Assembly: GCA_022818135.1 (NCBI GenBank) | Contig: JAFMSR010000039.1 | Span: 248,001 to 312,000 of the forward strand | DNA length: 64,000 bases | From: Saxidomus purpurata | Taxonomy: Eukaryota; Mollusca; Bivalvia; Venerida; Veneridae | Direction: 5' to 3' | Shown here: in pieces, positions 6,046-20,450 of the stretch | Position numbering within the stretch: position 1 is the first letter of the stretch | Layout of the letters: each line of letters begins with the position of its first letter | Notes under the pieces: model-generated | The model's database searches: none | What the model saw: the letters and a program-made list of their open reading frames with translations, nothing else | What the model was told of the DNA's origin: nothing | Position numbers and translations under genes: made by a program

Positions 6046-6516
6046 CTACTAGCCTAGCATGGTAAAAGGGCAAAATGGTTGCTATACCAGGCTCTTTTAC
6101 AAGGGTAATGTTTCATAAGTATAATGGTATAATTTTTTATAGTATGATAGTTAGTCGGTCCGGGATGATTTTTAATGTAACTTTATTAGTTTCAGAACTC
6201 CATTCAACATTGTTTCCTTATTATTTTGTATATGTTTACATACGTTTACATTGTGATAATAAATAAGCAGGGGCGAATCATGGAGGCGGGGTTCCAAACG
6301 TCATATTACTTTGCTTATAATTACAACGGTAGTCATTGCATGAATGTTTTGATGACTGCATAAGTGCTGATGCTTCAGTTCTTAGGTGGTCTGGCACCTA
6401 TGGTATATTTTTGCTGCGACATTTTGGCGATACTGTTTGTAAGCAGTCATGTTTTGTTTTTGTTACAAAATTGATATAAAAGATTTTCTAACATAAAACT
6501 GAGTCTTTTCTTATAG

Positions 6517-6640
6517 GAAGAAAGTTATTCGAACCGTTACATGGATTGTCCAATTATACCAACGGTGATGGTGAAGTACTGTTCAAATATAATGTGTCAA
6601 AAGATCTAGCAAGCAACAATGCTTCCTTTGCTTTGTACAC
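6517..6640 (+). CDS. mucolipin-like exon (luminal loop, first seen)
   Basis: Acceptor TTCTTATAG, donor GTAAGT. The exon starts in phase 1 and ends with two bases of a Thr codon completed by the next exon. It encodes RKLFEPLHGLSNYTNG and continues to NNASFALYT, with several N-glycosylation sequons (NYT, NVS, NAS) that suit a luminal position. It is the weakest exon for family homology and is supported mainly by phase and splice sites. Confidence 0.7.
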
Positions 6641-9600
6641 GTAAGTTTACAAGAACAAATACTTTTCAATTTGATAAATTGACGTGTTTACAAACAATAA
6701 TCCAGGGTTAAAGATTATCTTTAGATAATTACAGGCCAAGTAATAACGCGTCATGAATTTCTTAACAGTACGTACATGTAATAGTTACTGGGTTCAGCCT
6801 GAGAGTTCAAATAACGCTGATTTGTGATAAAAAATATATGAACATCTCCGAAAATTAATTTTTAGGCTGTAATTTGAGAACAAGACTTAAACTTAAAATA
6901 TCAAGCTTTGACAAGCTAGTGCAAAGCTCCATGCAAAACGGTAAAACTGGAGTGGCAAATCTGAAAATCTAAACTAAGGATGGCACAAAGCTTGAAACCC
7001 ATCATACAGTTGATTAATATAGAAGAAAATAACATGAGATGTGTACATAGACGACTCTATAAAAGTTGATGTACAAAAATGTGGTGCTGGTATTTTCAAT
7101 GTTCATACAGACAAGCACTGTACCAACTACAAGGCCGAAGCATGCTCACTATGATGACCATTGCAATGAGATGGTGGTTCAATTTGCAAAAAAAGCAGCT
7201 AGAAGAAACAAGTTGATTAGTAGAGTCACTTACAAAGCAACGCTTAAAGTGATAAACACTGTTACAGACAGACATGCACAGGCACATATACACGCACGCA
7301 CGATCGCCAGCACACACACACACGCACGCACACAACCACGCACGCACGCACATTTTGTCCTCTGGGCCCTGCCAGAATAGGGAAAAGCTGATTGCATTTA
7401 CGGTTTTATACAACAAATAATGTAACTAATATTCTGAAAGCTATGTACGGCTGTTAAAATAAACCAAAATTATAAATTCAATTGTGTTTTATTTTATAAT
7501 CTATCACGAGTGGCTGCGTTTACGATAAGATACAGCAAGATACATACGGATATCGTGCGGGAAATGGAGTAACGATCAAGTGTGTAAAATCGCGTTTTAA
7601 AGTTGATGCACTGCAATGCGTTGAATTTGTTCGGATAGTCCGTGTTAGAATACAAATAATAAGTGTACCTATGCTACATCGCTGAGTAAAATATAGCAAA
7701 TCTTTTGTATACAACAAATTAAATCACTTGTGCTAGTCACTTGTAATTTATATACTACTCATCCGTTGTTGTAGGTGTTAAACGCCCGTTCCGAACATAT
7801 GTTTGGTCATTTTAACAGGCGGACAGTTTACCTAACAATTGGCATAGGTGGGAATCGAACCTTGGACTGATCCTGAGGTTTTACCTTAGTAGTTTGGGCT
7901 ATCTATTGCGTGTGGGAATGATTTGTTTACCTGATAACTCAATCTATTTAGAGCAATTTATGAAAATATTTTATAACTTTCCGGAACAAGTAGAGTTCTT
8001 CGGAATCGAGTTTTAAGCGCCATATACGTATTGGTACCATTTACATCATTTTCATCTCCAACTTAATAATGCATTTGTGTGATTTAGGATGTTGACCATG
8101 GACATCAATTTTCAACTACATTCTCTGAGAGTAAATAGAGATACAAAGGAGGCAAGATGTCTACATATACATGGTACGGTAAGTACACTACGTCCTTAAA
8201 CTTACAGTAAAATGGTTCTGAAGACGATTAAGATTTTTGTCTCATCTGCAAACTGATCATTTTCCTTCTATTAAATTTACAACATGAATTCATATTTTGA
8301 TGATTGAAACAAGAATCCGTCAAGGATAACTATTTATCAAAGAAACTGAAATACTGAAATAAAATTGGCGATTAATTATTTCATTCATTGGATTGTGTAT
8401 AAGTTTCTAATGCGAGAAGACTCGTATTTTTGCCGTTTACGTATGTTCGAACTGCAAAACAATCTTAATTAAGATCAATGGAATGTATTTGATTGAATCT
8501 TTATTAGGTTTCCTTTGCCGTAAGTTATATCAGATCATAGATAAATCAAAGCGCTATGATGGCTGACGGCATGTGAGCTTAAGATTCCTTTCTGGAAATA
8601 AGGTTCGCATCATCTGTTGTCGGCTTATGTGTATTATTATAAGATTTTACTATGAAAACAACGTTCGTTGGAAAATTCTTCGAAATAGTAAGATACGTGA
8701 CATCCACTATTTTTTTTTCATTCAAAGCGAAAGCCGGACACCAAAGATATACGCTGATTGGTCTCGTAAAACTGACCAGTAGAAACTAGTTTTACAAATC
8801 AGATAGAGTGTCCATATTCACCACCATTACGAATATTCGCAAAGTTCTCAGTGATACGGAACGGAACATCATGAATTAAACAAGAACTATTTTTGAAAAA
8901 GATGGTCGGCGCAATTTTAGTATAATTATGAAAGCAACTGGAAGCTACTTTTTATACTAAGAATTAATTTTAGTCAGTCCGAAGGCGCCAAATGTCACAG
9001 GATGAGACAAAAATGCACATTGACCGGGACGGCAAACACATGGTTCTACAGATATATTACACCGAATGCTCCCCCGACTGAGCTAACAATATATTACTCT
9101 AATTATTGACCAGTAAAATAATTCTACATTTATAATTAACATGTTATGTTGATAGATATGAATTATTTACGTACTAAAATTGAAAACCCATTCAAGAAAA
9201 ACCAAAAACGCAGGAGAATTCTATTGACCTTTCTCGTTCGGTATTATCCAATTAATAGGTGCCCTGCAGTATTAATTTCTAAATTAAAATATGTTATACA
9301 TTTTACTTGTCATTTCATTGGCGATTGAAAAGTTCAAAACTTCCGGTCAAAAGCGAGCTTAATATGGCTGCGCCGAAAAAATCATACTGCATTCAATGAC
9401 ACGGAAAGGAACATCAGTCTGGATTACTTGTTTTCTGTAGAAACGAAAAAATAAAGTTTGCGTGTCAATCAGCAACACTCCAGGAACAGTCATTTTAGTT
9501 CATAACACATTACATAACAAACACGATAACATACTACATTTCAAACAGTACAATTTTTCCATCTATATGTAGCTATTTAGTGAATACATGTTCTGCGGTA

Positions 9601-12600
9601 GTGGTCTAACTATAGTGTGTCTAGTTACAGAATACTTACCTTTTGTAGCGTTTTCCTTGAAGTTAAAGTAGCTTAGAGTATAAAATTCAATTACTTGAAC
9701 TTTCACTTTTAAATTGTAGCATTGCCAGGGACTAAACAAAGCCAGGGTCATTACTGTTGTCAAATTGATGAATTATTTTACAACTTATTGTTTGGGCTGC
9801 ATCTTAAAATCAACAGTTATTGTTCTGATTTACTTGAACTTGTACATTTTGTGGCATGGATATAAAACCAAACTCGACCTTGCTTTGTCTTTACATTGCC
9901 ACATTCATTTGTTTTGACTTTCAGTTATAAATATTGACTATTTCTTACAAAATACAAACATAAGGACGTTGAGATATTCCCTTCATTTCAGAGCATTATG
10001 ATTACTTCTACACACCCGAATCGTAACAAATCACGTTTAAATTTACATAATGACTCCTGACTACCAGCCATTTTCTAGCCTTTTTAAAAAAAAATAAGGG
10101 AACCTTGTGCTATCGCATGAAAATGAATTTTACAGGGCTAACACGTTTTCTACAAAAAGTTAAATGTCACTAAAAAGGCAATCAACACATTTTCCTCGGC
10201 CGAAAAGATGCAGAAAGACAAATTAAAACACATTCTGTACAAAAAGTAGAATGTCCTGTTGCATAACATTGTCGCCACAGTATTTTAGAATTCTTGGAGT
10301 GATATTATCTATCATCGTAGATTTGTTAGTGTTTAGCTGATCACAAAGTTTCTTCACTTCAAACGCTGTTGGGTATTCAATATTGAACTCGCCGTGGTTT
10401 ATGTTTTATAAAAAAAAATGTTTAAATCCGTAAAAGTTTCTTTTATTAATTTTGTTTTCTTCATAATATTAGAAGTATTCATAAAATGTTTATTAAGCTC
10501 TTTTACAATTCAAAAATGTATTTTATTTCCCCGATATATTAGTTCCGTTTATTGTCAAACTAGCCTGAATAGAAGCAGCCTCATTGTTATTTTTCCCAGG
10601 AAATTACGAGTTTTGTTTTCCTGGAGTGCATTATTGTAGAATTATTATTTTTACATAGTTTGATCATATACGTTACTTTATTTCGTTGAATTTATATTCA
10701 TTGAAATATTTGATTTTATGCAGTTCATATGCTTTACTCGGGCATGCTTTAACAATACAGATTTAAGGACTGCGCAGAATAACAGTTTTAGTCATAAATT
10801 GTTTCAGCATGATCAAATGTGGAAGTGGCTGGATCAGAATTGAATAATCGTTGTTCAGTAAACCTTTTGAAACATCTGTATCTTACAGTCTCGTGGTCCG
10901 GCTTTTTACAAATAACGTTTTAACTTTTTCTCAAAGCATACTGGATAATGATCACTGATATAATAATTTGGCGTGCAAGCGTCACAAAGTAAATCAGGCC
11001 TTGTGGTACATATATGATAAGTAATGGTAGAACTAGTTTTACATACATTCGTATCGGATGTGATTATCTGTGTTAGGCGGTAGTGTAATGCAATGTCCTC
11101 CAACACTTATTACAGTATTTCAAAGGAGTTTTTATAAAAACATAATTTATGTTGAAATCGCAAAGAATACGTGTTTTAGTTTTCAAATGATCTATTTTAC
11201 CGAGTAGGTATTCAAATGAATCGATCCTCGACTGCTTGGAATCGGAGTCTCTGTAAATGAAATTTTAAAAAACAATTTACTGTTCAGATACTTAATTTTT
11301 ATCCAAATTGATTCGATTTTGATAAGGAATATTACTCCTTATACAAACTAACCCCCACTTCTTATGCTTTCTGTCCCAACTTTTGATTAGTAAGAAATGT
11401 CTCTACAATGCCTAAAATATCACTCGATCTATCAGAACCCAAAATATATTTTAATTCATAAGTTTTGAATGTTTATACTGGTTTTATGTAACCCTCTCTG
11501 TTGACGAATTTAAAGAAATTATCACTAGAACCAATCGTGCTTTTAACTGTTGGTGTCAAGAATCAATAAGTATTGTCAAGTATCTCCATGTTGTACAATT
11601 TCATTATATGCATCAAAATATTGCTAAATCATATTGCGCACATTTTTATAAAAACATAATTTATGTTGAAATCGCAAAGAATACGTGTTTTATTTTCAAA
11701 TGATCTATTTTACCGAGTAGGTATTCAAATGAATCGATCCTCGACTGCTTGGAATCGGAGTCTCTGTAAATGAAATTTTAAAAAACAATTTACTGTTCAG
11801 ATACTTAATTTTTATCCAAATTGATTCGATTTTGATAAGGAATATTACTCCTTATACAAACTAACCCCCACTTCTTATGCTTTCTGTCCCATCTTTTGAT
11901 TAGTAAGAAATGTCTCTACAATGCCTAAAATATCACTCGATCTATCAGAACCCAAAATATATTTTAATTCATAAGTTTTGAATGTTTATACTGGTTTTAT
12001 GTAACTCTCTCTGTTGACGAATTTAAAGAAATTATCACTAGAACCAATCGTGCTTTTAACTGTTGGTGTCAAGAATCCATAAGTATTGTCAAGTATCTCC
12101 ATGTTGTACAATTTCATTATATGCATCAAAATATTGCTAAATCATATTGCGCACATTTTTATTAAAGTCCACAATTATTATAGTGCATTTTTCACCTGAG
12201 ATCTTGGTTTCAATAGCAGAGAATATTTGCAAGGTCAATCTTCAGAAACCGCCCTGTATTTTTTCCTATTCAACAAACACGACGTTTTATAGATGTCCAG
12301 ATTTTATCCAAAATACATGTATTGCTTTATATGAGGTCTTGTATTTTTCTACTATGTATACCTCATATTCGCATGTATCTATTGAGGTTCTAAAATTGTA
12401 TTGAGATCTGTTCTGCTCTATTAGGCCATTAAGAGGGGGTGATGATACCCTTTTTTAAAATAAAAATTGCATATTATTGAAATTGTTATTTGTTGTAAGG
12501 ATCTATTTAGTCCAAGGTAAGGCGATTTTCAAACTTGATAGCTGGAAAAACAATTTTGGCTTGTCCTTGATAGATGTTTCACAACAAATTGAAAATGTAC

Positions 12601-15600
12601 TCAGTTATTAAAGGAAGTAGAAAGTTATTTATAACATCTTACAGGGTAAATATACTCCATATTTATATTTTTCATGACATTTTTTGATAGTTTTAGACTT
12701 ATTTGAAGAGGTACTCATTTTCAAAATATATCTCAAACCAACCCGTTTTATTTTTTATTTATGTCAATGATATGTCTGTTGTGTTAAAAACAGGCTCTTG
12801 TTATATGCCGATGGTTCTGGAATTATCGAGTCTTGAACATATATATCACAGATTGAAGCTATCTTATCCTGTAAGTTGGAACATGTTAGTGAATGACTTT
12901 TTGACAACAAACATTCATTTCACCTTGGAAAAATAGAGTCTATTCTCGTTGGTTCAAAATCCAAGTTAAGGTATCATTCCAATTTGAATATTACATGCAG
13001 TAGAACAAGTATTAAAGATAGCTAGTCAGTCAAATTTGGACCAGAGTCTATTTTTTGATGAAATTGCAAGATCAGTGGTTAAAAAACCAAATGTCCGTTT
13101 AACATTTTTGTATATTAAGAGTAAATATCTTACTTTCACACTAAGAAATTGTTGGTAATGGCTAAAATAAAGTGTCAATTTGATTACGTTTTGTCTTTCT
13201 GGTACGCTAGCTGGATTGGCAATACAGGACGAAAAGGCTTCAGACAACCAGAAATAAGCTTATTCGTTTTGTTTTGGCTTGGATAGTAGGTCCTTTATAG
13301 GCCCAGATCATTTCATGTCTCTAAATTGGTGACCCGTGTCCGAGAGAGTTGATCAGTTAACTCTTTGTCATGTCCATAAGATTAAGATCGGTAAAGCCCC
13401 TGATTACCTTAAAGATTATTTTGTACCCCATAGTTGGTACATGATCGGTGCACAATGTCTAGAGTCATTGCTTAATCGAACCAATTTTCCAGTTCAAGTT
13501 ACTGCTTTTGTGATACCCACTGCCTAAGGTAGGAAGTCTTGGCCAAAAGTCTTTTGCATTCAACGATGCTGTTTCGTTGAATAATATGCCCTAGGATTTG
13601 AGAAACATCATTTCTAGTACTAGTAATTAAAATAACAATATGTGATACACTTGAATTAAATTAATCTCTTCATATAATGTCCTCTACGTTCATGTTAAAG
13701 TGTTTAAATAATATAGTACATGACTTTCTGTGTCATGTCACCAATAACAGGTATCACAATTGAAATACGGTGAAATTCATTTTCTCTTTTTTGTGTCATC
13801 CCTGGTATTGGTGTGCATGTCATGTTCTATAATATATGATTATAAATAGCCTGCTTGTCATTGGTAACTTGTTATATCATGCCTCTTGTTTAATGCCGTT
13901 TTTTATATGTATATGTTCACTGGTACCAAAATCTATCTACCTGCCTACCTACCTACCTACATTCCTATCTATGTTCATATTTTCACCCCTTACGTTTAAA
14001 CCACATCGATATTATCTTAAAGCTATAACCCCATTATAAAACTACACTAAAAATAAAAGGATTTAAAAAGCGGTACAACAGGCATGATTTGCCGAAATTC
14101 TCCAAATTATATTCATGTAGATAGCGAAAACAATCGCATTATCGTGCAATATGTCATGCTTGAAGAGTTGCCTAATGAAAACCTACACCTGAAACTCAAT
14201 CTTAATGTTCTAGTCAAGGTTGTTAAGCATTGAACTGAAGGTCTTTTGAGGTTTTCCGGGCGTAGGTTCGAATCCAGCCGTTACCAAAATATTTTTTTTT
14301 TTTTTTCTTTTTTGATTTCATTATTTTGCATTTGTCTTCATATGTTTATATTGTTTTTAGACTAAAAAGAAATTAGATATTTTTTACACATAAGTATTAG
14401 CTTATTTGATGATTTTATTACTTGCAGACACGGCTAAAATCACCGATGGAAATTTTCAAACTTTAATTATTTTAAATAGAGACGGTAAAACATTGTGATT
14501 TTTTTGGCATGCTGTGACCAAAATGTTATAAGATAATTATAAATATACAAAATGTCATGCCCCATTGATTTTTCTTAAAATCTTGGTCAAAAAATGAAAA
14601 TTGTTATAATGTCTGATTATTTCATAAAAGTTTTATAAAACTTGTTGATTATATGGTAAATGGTGTATAATTTCTAAAAGAAAATATAGTTTTTGTTACT
14701 CTGATACCAAATCTGTTCCAAAATATTGAATAATAAATGAAATACATGTACTTTCTTATCTCTTGTGTGATGTCATTTTATGAATAATTCCAAAATTGGG
14801 ATAGGGTTATTTAAATTCATACAACTTAGTTTTTCACAGTGAATTTCTTTTAAAATTAGTTTTTATATCCTGGAAATGATACAGATTAAGAAAATATTAA
14901 GCCTATGATGATTTAAATTGGTGCCCATTAAAAATCTACTACCTTAAATCTAACTGTCTTCTAACCCATCATTTGAATCCTCATGTGTATATTGTCATCA
15001 TGGTTGTAACGTTGAAAAGCTCAACAGGCTCAACATGATAGCATCAGCACATCGACAGTGACAACGTCCACTGCATTCAATTCAGGAGATTATTTCATCT
15101 TTTGATTTTGTCAGTCCCTTCTGTGTCGTCAGCCGTAGTCCAATAAATTTTCTCTATCCCCTCACTGATTCAATTGAAGACCCAGGATGCAATCTGGTTA
15201 AAGCATGGCTCTTCAAAGTGATCTCCGTGAAAACAAGGATAGGCACGGCTACCGTGTTGAAATGCCTTCGCTCAATTACAATGTCATACTGATAAGTTGA
15301 ACTACTGAGACTTCATATTGTATATCAATACAATGATCATCAGAACACCAGACATCGGGACTACCATTGTGATCGATTAGTTATGCTCGTAAACTTGTTT
15401 TGTTTAAGATGCCTGTGTTTAAACTCATATAAACCCTTTGCATTTTAACCAAACCACACGTGAGCGATTAACACAATGTTTACGTTTGCATATCATCAAC
15501 ATGTTCCGGTTCAATAATTTGTATTGGAGTTAAAGCCTTTGATTTGTCAAATGTTATGGTGTCTGAGCTATTTTTCCTACGCAATGGATTTCTTTTCAAT

Positions 15601-18600
15601 CAAACAATACTGTCTGTCCAGTCTGTTTCTTTTCATTGAGTGTTAGTGGAGTTGTTGCCCTTGATTTGTCATATTTTACGATACCTGTGCTATTTCTCGT
15701 ATACAACTTAATGATTTTCAACCAAACTGCATGTAAGTGATCAGTATGAAATCTAGTTCTGCACATTGACAACATGTTCTGGTTTGTTGAGTTTAGGCAC
15801 AGTGTTTGTCCTTCATTTGTTAAGTGGTATGGTTTCTGGCTATATCTTTTATACCACTGGGTGACTTTCAACCAAATTTGACACATGAGTGATTAGTGGT
15901 ATAGTTTTTACTTTGACCTTCTCATTTACTTTAATTTCTTCTTATTGTACCACATGTACAATTTTGTAAATATCTTATATGGTATAGTTTTGACTTTGAC
16001 CTTCTCACTTACTTTAATTTCTTGTTATTGTACCACATGTACAATTTTGTAAATACCTTACATGGTATTGTGATGTTCCATAGGGTTTGGCATTGTTGCA
16101 GTGGCGGTCAATTTTTGTGCTTAAATGGCTGTACAGAATATGTAACGTAATAACACAATGCTGGCGGTAACAGTTCATTCAGTTTATTGTTTGTCATTTA
16201 TTAAAAGACACTTTTCAAAGTTCATAGTTAATTTTAATAAACTTACAAGTCTATTTCATAACTCAGATAATGAAATACATGATAAACAGTATATCTGACT
16301 GGCCCAACTGAGCCAACTGGCGCAGTGATCCTCTCCTAACTTACTTCTCCCTCTCCCAACTTCTTAATAGAACGTATATATAACAAACGAAAGTCAGACT
16401 GACTTATGCAAGATTACTTTAATTTCCATAGCCTTTTCCTGAATTTTATCATAAAGTGTTCCGGCCAAGGTTGCAAATAAAGTTTGACAACTCTAACACC
16501 TTCCCATTGTCAAAACAGATTTTATGAATTATTATAGAAAATGTTCAGTCCAAATTATAATTTTTCTTTTGTTACACTACAAATACTTGAAGAGTATAAG
16601 GTAGCTAAACATTAGAGGAATGTTTGTGTAATGTTCTTGTTATCCCAGTGGCTATTACTTATAAGCCGTGATGAAATTGGATGCCATGACTAACTCAGTC
16701 TTATGTTTCATCTTTTATTTCATGATGTCACTTTTATCAGTTTTAATTTATCTACAACTGCATGGGTATCGTATACTTATGTTTATGAGGATATTACTTA
16801 ATTACTTCATTATGTAGATAAATGGATCTACATGTAAAATCAGGTGTCTATATATCCATGGATTTTACGTATCCAAATGAAGAATAATCGAATGTGAAAT
16901 AATAACATTAAATGTCTTAAGCATAAATCCTCAACTCAGTGTTTAACATACCATGCAATAATCATTACATACAAAATCTGACATAACAATACTTATTGAA
17001 TAACTGGCACATGGTAGTAAATATATTGAATGTACCTTTCTTATACAATATACCTCTGTGCGTGGTGGGTTTAATTACTTAAAAATTCTAAAATTACAAT
17101 AGTTACAAAAATTACACAAGTATAAAAACATGTACAGTTTGCTCTTCAATTGGGTCTTTCTACGAACAAGTTTGTGGAACTGTATTCTCTCCTCATCACA
17201 CACTAATCTCACCAATGAGCAGTGGAGTTAATCTCACAACTGTGCTGAAATACCAAACCACCAAATATTCATGCAGTTGTTAACAGGAATAAATGACAGT
17301 TCTATGTACACTCAAATCAACGTAACAGTAATTCCGCGAAACACAACCGAGAAACAATCACCAGAAATGCAACCTTTGAGAGCATTTCAAGTCATTTCAA
17401 ATGTCAAACAATTCATAAAACAACATACAAACATACCAATTCAATCCATAACTCCTTCCAAGAATACTCAATATAGTTGATAAGCTCTAAAAACCCTCTC
17501 TTATATCACAAAAATATCTTCCCTCAACAAAATTGTGTAATGTACTGCAAAACATGTACTTTTCAATCAGCTGACCTGACTAACCAATGAGAATTGAGAG
17601 ATTTCCCGCTTCAAGAAATGTGCTAACAGCGGAAGGGAAGTCACTCATGGAATGAACATACTAGACAAACTGAATAGTCTCCCTTGCAACAAACAAAAAT
17701 TACTTCCCTTACACTATAAGTACTAAAGAAAGCAAGTCAAAATATATAAAACATTCTGTACAAAAATATGAGCCAACTACTTTCTTAAATCAAAGTCTTT
17801 TCCATATGCTTGTAGGTATCACTCACTGACAGAAATCATAGTGGCCAAGTTGTTGTTCAGTTAAAGACAAAAACATTTCCAATCAAATGTGCTCAGATGA
17901 ACTATACGACATCAGGTTTGTAAAAAGGAAATATGCAAACCTAATATAAAAGAAAAGAAGATACTTGACTTTAATATTATCGCATTAACACAGAAACGAA
18001 AAATGGAAATAATCAGAAAACAGGTCGAGTCAAAATTACACGTCTGCAAATTTTTTGTTCATATTTAGAGAGCAAAATTGAATCAAATGACAACAAAAGA
18101 AAAAACAGTTAAGTGGAATATCCTTTTTCACTAGAAGACAATGTTTTAGATTGTCTTATATTTAAAATCATTGTAAAACATAAAAAGAAAGACATTTCAC
18201 TTCAATGTATGGTTTTAACTGCAGACGCGAAGATATGTGCACACTACAGGAAAGAACATGGTAAAATCGTCGAGGGTACAGCTATTTATACTGCAATTGT
18301 TGATGGCATAATGATTTTATTTGGATTGACATTGGTAATCAGTTTATATAATGTATCTGATAGCCTAAACAATACAGAGTTTCAAAAATTGCATAAGCAG
18401 AGTCAAGTTTCGTAATTATGTAGTCCAACCAACATTTTAAAAGAACACTTTTAGACATTAAAACAAATTCCATGAAAACTGACATAAGGGCACTATAGTA
18501 TACACTGTACGGGTTTAGACCAATGCTGCATGTTTCCTTTACGATCAAATGAATAATTGCAGAGAATTATTAGACTTTTTCAAATACATTTGACTTTTCT

Positions 18601-20368
18601 ATATATTCAATGCAATAATACAAGCTATGTGTTACTGATATTTATTTTTATGAACGTTTTGTTATCGCAGTTTGCAAGAGGGTGTTGTCGCCTATGCTGT
18701 TCTAAGGATCTTGAATACAAACTCAAAGTTCGCGATTTTCCATGGTGGCATATTATGTCTGTTGTAGGGGATGTGGCTACACTAAATGGCCTTCACAAAT
18801 TTACAAAAATGGTAAACAATTTTCTTTTTATCATATTACTGAAATGAACTTATGCATTGATGTATCACGTTGCATTTTACCTGAAAATACGGTTTGAAAT
18901 TCACCTACAGTTTCAATACATATTGTTTAATGGAGCATTTGTTATTGTAGCTTGGAAGGTATCTTAATTCCCAGGAGTATTCTCTTTACAAATGGGACAT
19001 CAACGTTCTTTGGATTGGTTCAGGGTGCCTGTTGACATGGTTTTCGTTCCTTCGATTTATCAGAATACATAATAAATTTTCTGTAAGTTCGCCTGAAATA
19101 TGATTAAGTTTATAATGAATATCGCTTTTTCAATTTTAAGCTTACTGTGTTTGGTGTCATTTACTATTTATGTAGTCACACACCCTTACAACAAGCACAC
19201 ATACATGGATCTGTGCTTTCCATCTGTCTGTCTACCTGTTTGACTGCCTGGATAACATAAATGTTCTCCGTGCTCGTTCTACTCGACTAATGGTTGAATA
19301 TCAATGCAATGACACACACGTGGTTGTTATCACACATAGTTGCGCGTTTTTCCGATATGTTGATTGCATATTCTTTTCTCTAAGACTATTGTTTGGGTTT
19401 TGATAATTATGCATGTAACTAATTGGTACATTTTTGCATTTTTGCAGATGATTTTTGGCACCGTCATGCCCTTTCTTTGGTTTTATTAAATTACATTTGA
19501 TTTGTCTGCGTTTGTCAAGTGAACTTTTGCATATTATTTTATTATTCTGTCTCAGATTAGTTTTTGAAGTGTAACGGATTTTTATAGAGTAAAATGAATG
19601 AATTGAATTGCGCATATGTTGGTGATAAAAACAAAGTGTATTTCAATTACAGTTGTTATTCAAGACGCTTTCTAAAGCAGCGGCTGATGTCATAGTTTTC
19701 TTAGTTTGTGTAGCTGTTATTTTCGTTGGATTCTGGTCATGCACATACATAGTTCTTGGGCCGTACCATGTAAAGGTAAAACATTACACTTTTAGATATT
19801 ATGCTGCATTATCGTTTTTGTATGAAGTTTGTTGTATAAATAAATCTATTTTACAACAATATTTCAGAATTTGATTTAGGGTTTCATTATGCTTCCCCGG
19901 TACAAAGTGCCAGAATAAGCCTGTGACCGCTCACTGTCCGCCGTCTTTGTAAAACATATTCCGCCCAAACCCCTGAAACCACCTAGGCAATCGTGAAATA
20001 GCCAGGATTGGAGATCGGTTGTCAATGGCGTACTGTCCCCTGGTAATCAGGCTTATGGGCAAAACTATTGTTTCCCTTCACATCAAAAAGTCACGTTTAA
20101 GCTAGCCTTCGTTGAACGTGGCATTGATATCAATTTTGCTATCGAATTCTACTATTTGATTTTTTTATCAGATATTTCATTATGACCTAGGTATAATGGG
20201 GATTGTTTTTTCATCTTTAAATCTTGATGCTTTAAAAACAAAAATAATATCAAACAGGGAATGCCACGTACCAAAAACGCAGCCTCCCCAAAACGAGCCC
20301 CACAGCACCCAGAAGTGCATACCACCAACACACACACACACACACACGCACACACACACACACACACA

Positions 20369-20450
<82 letters not shown>

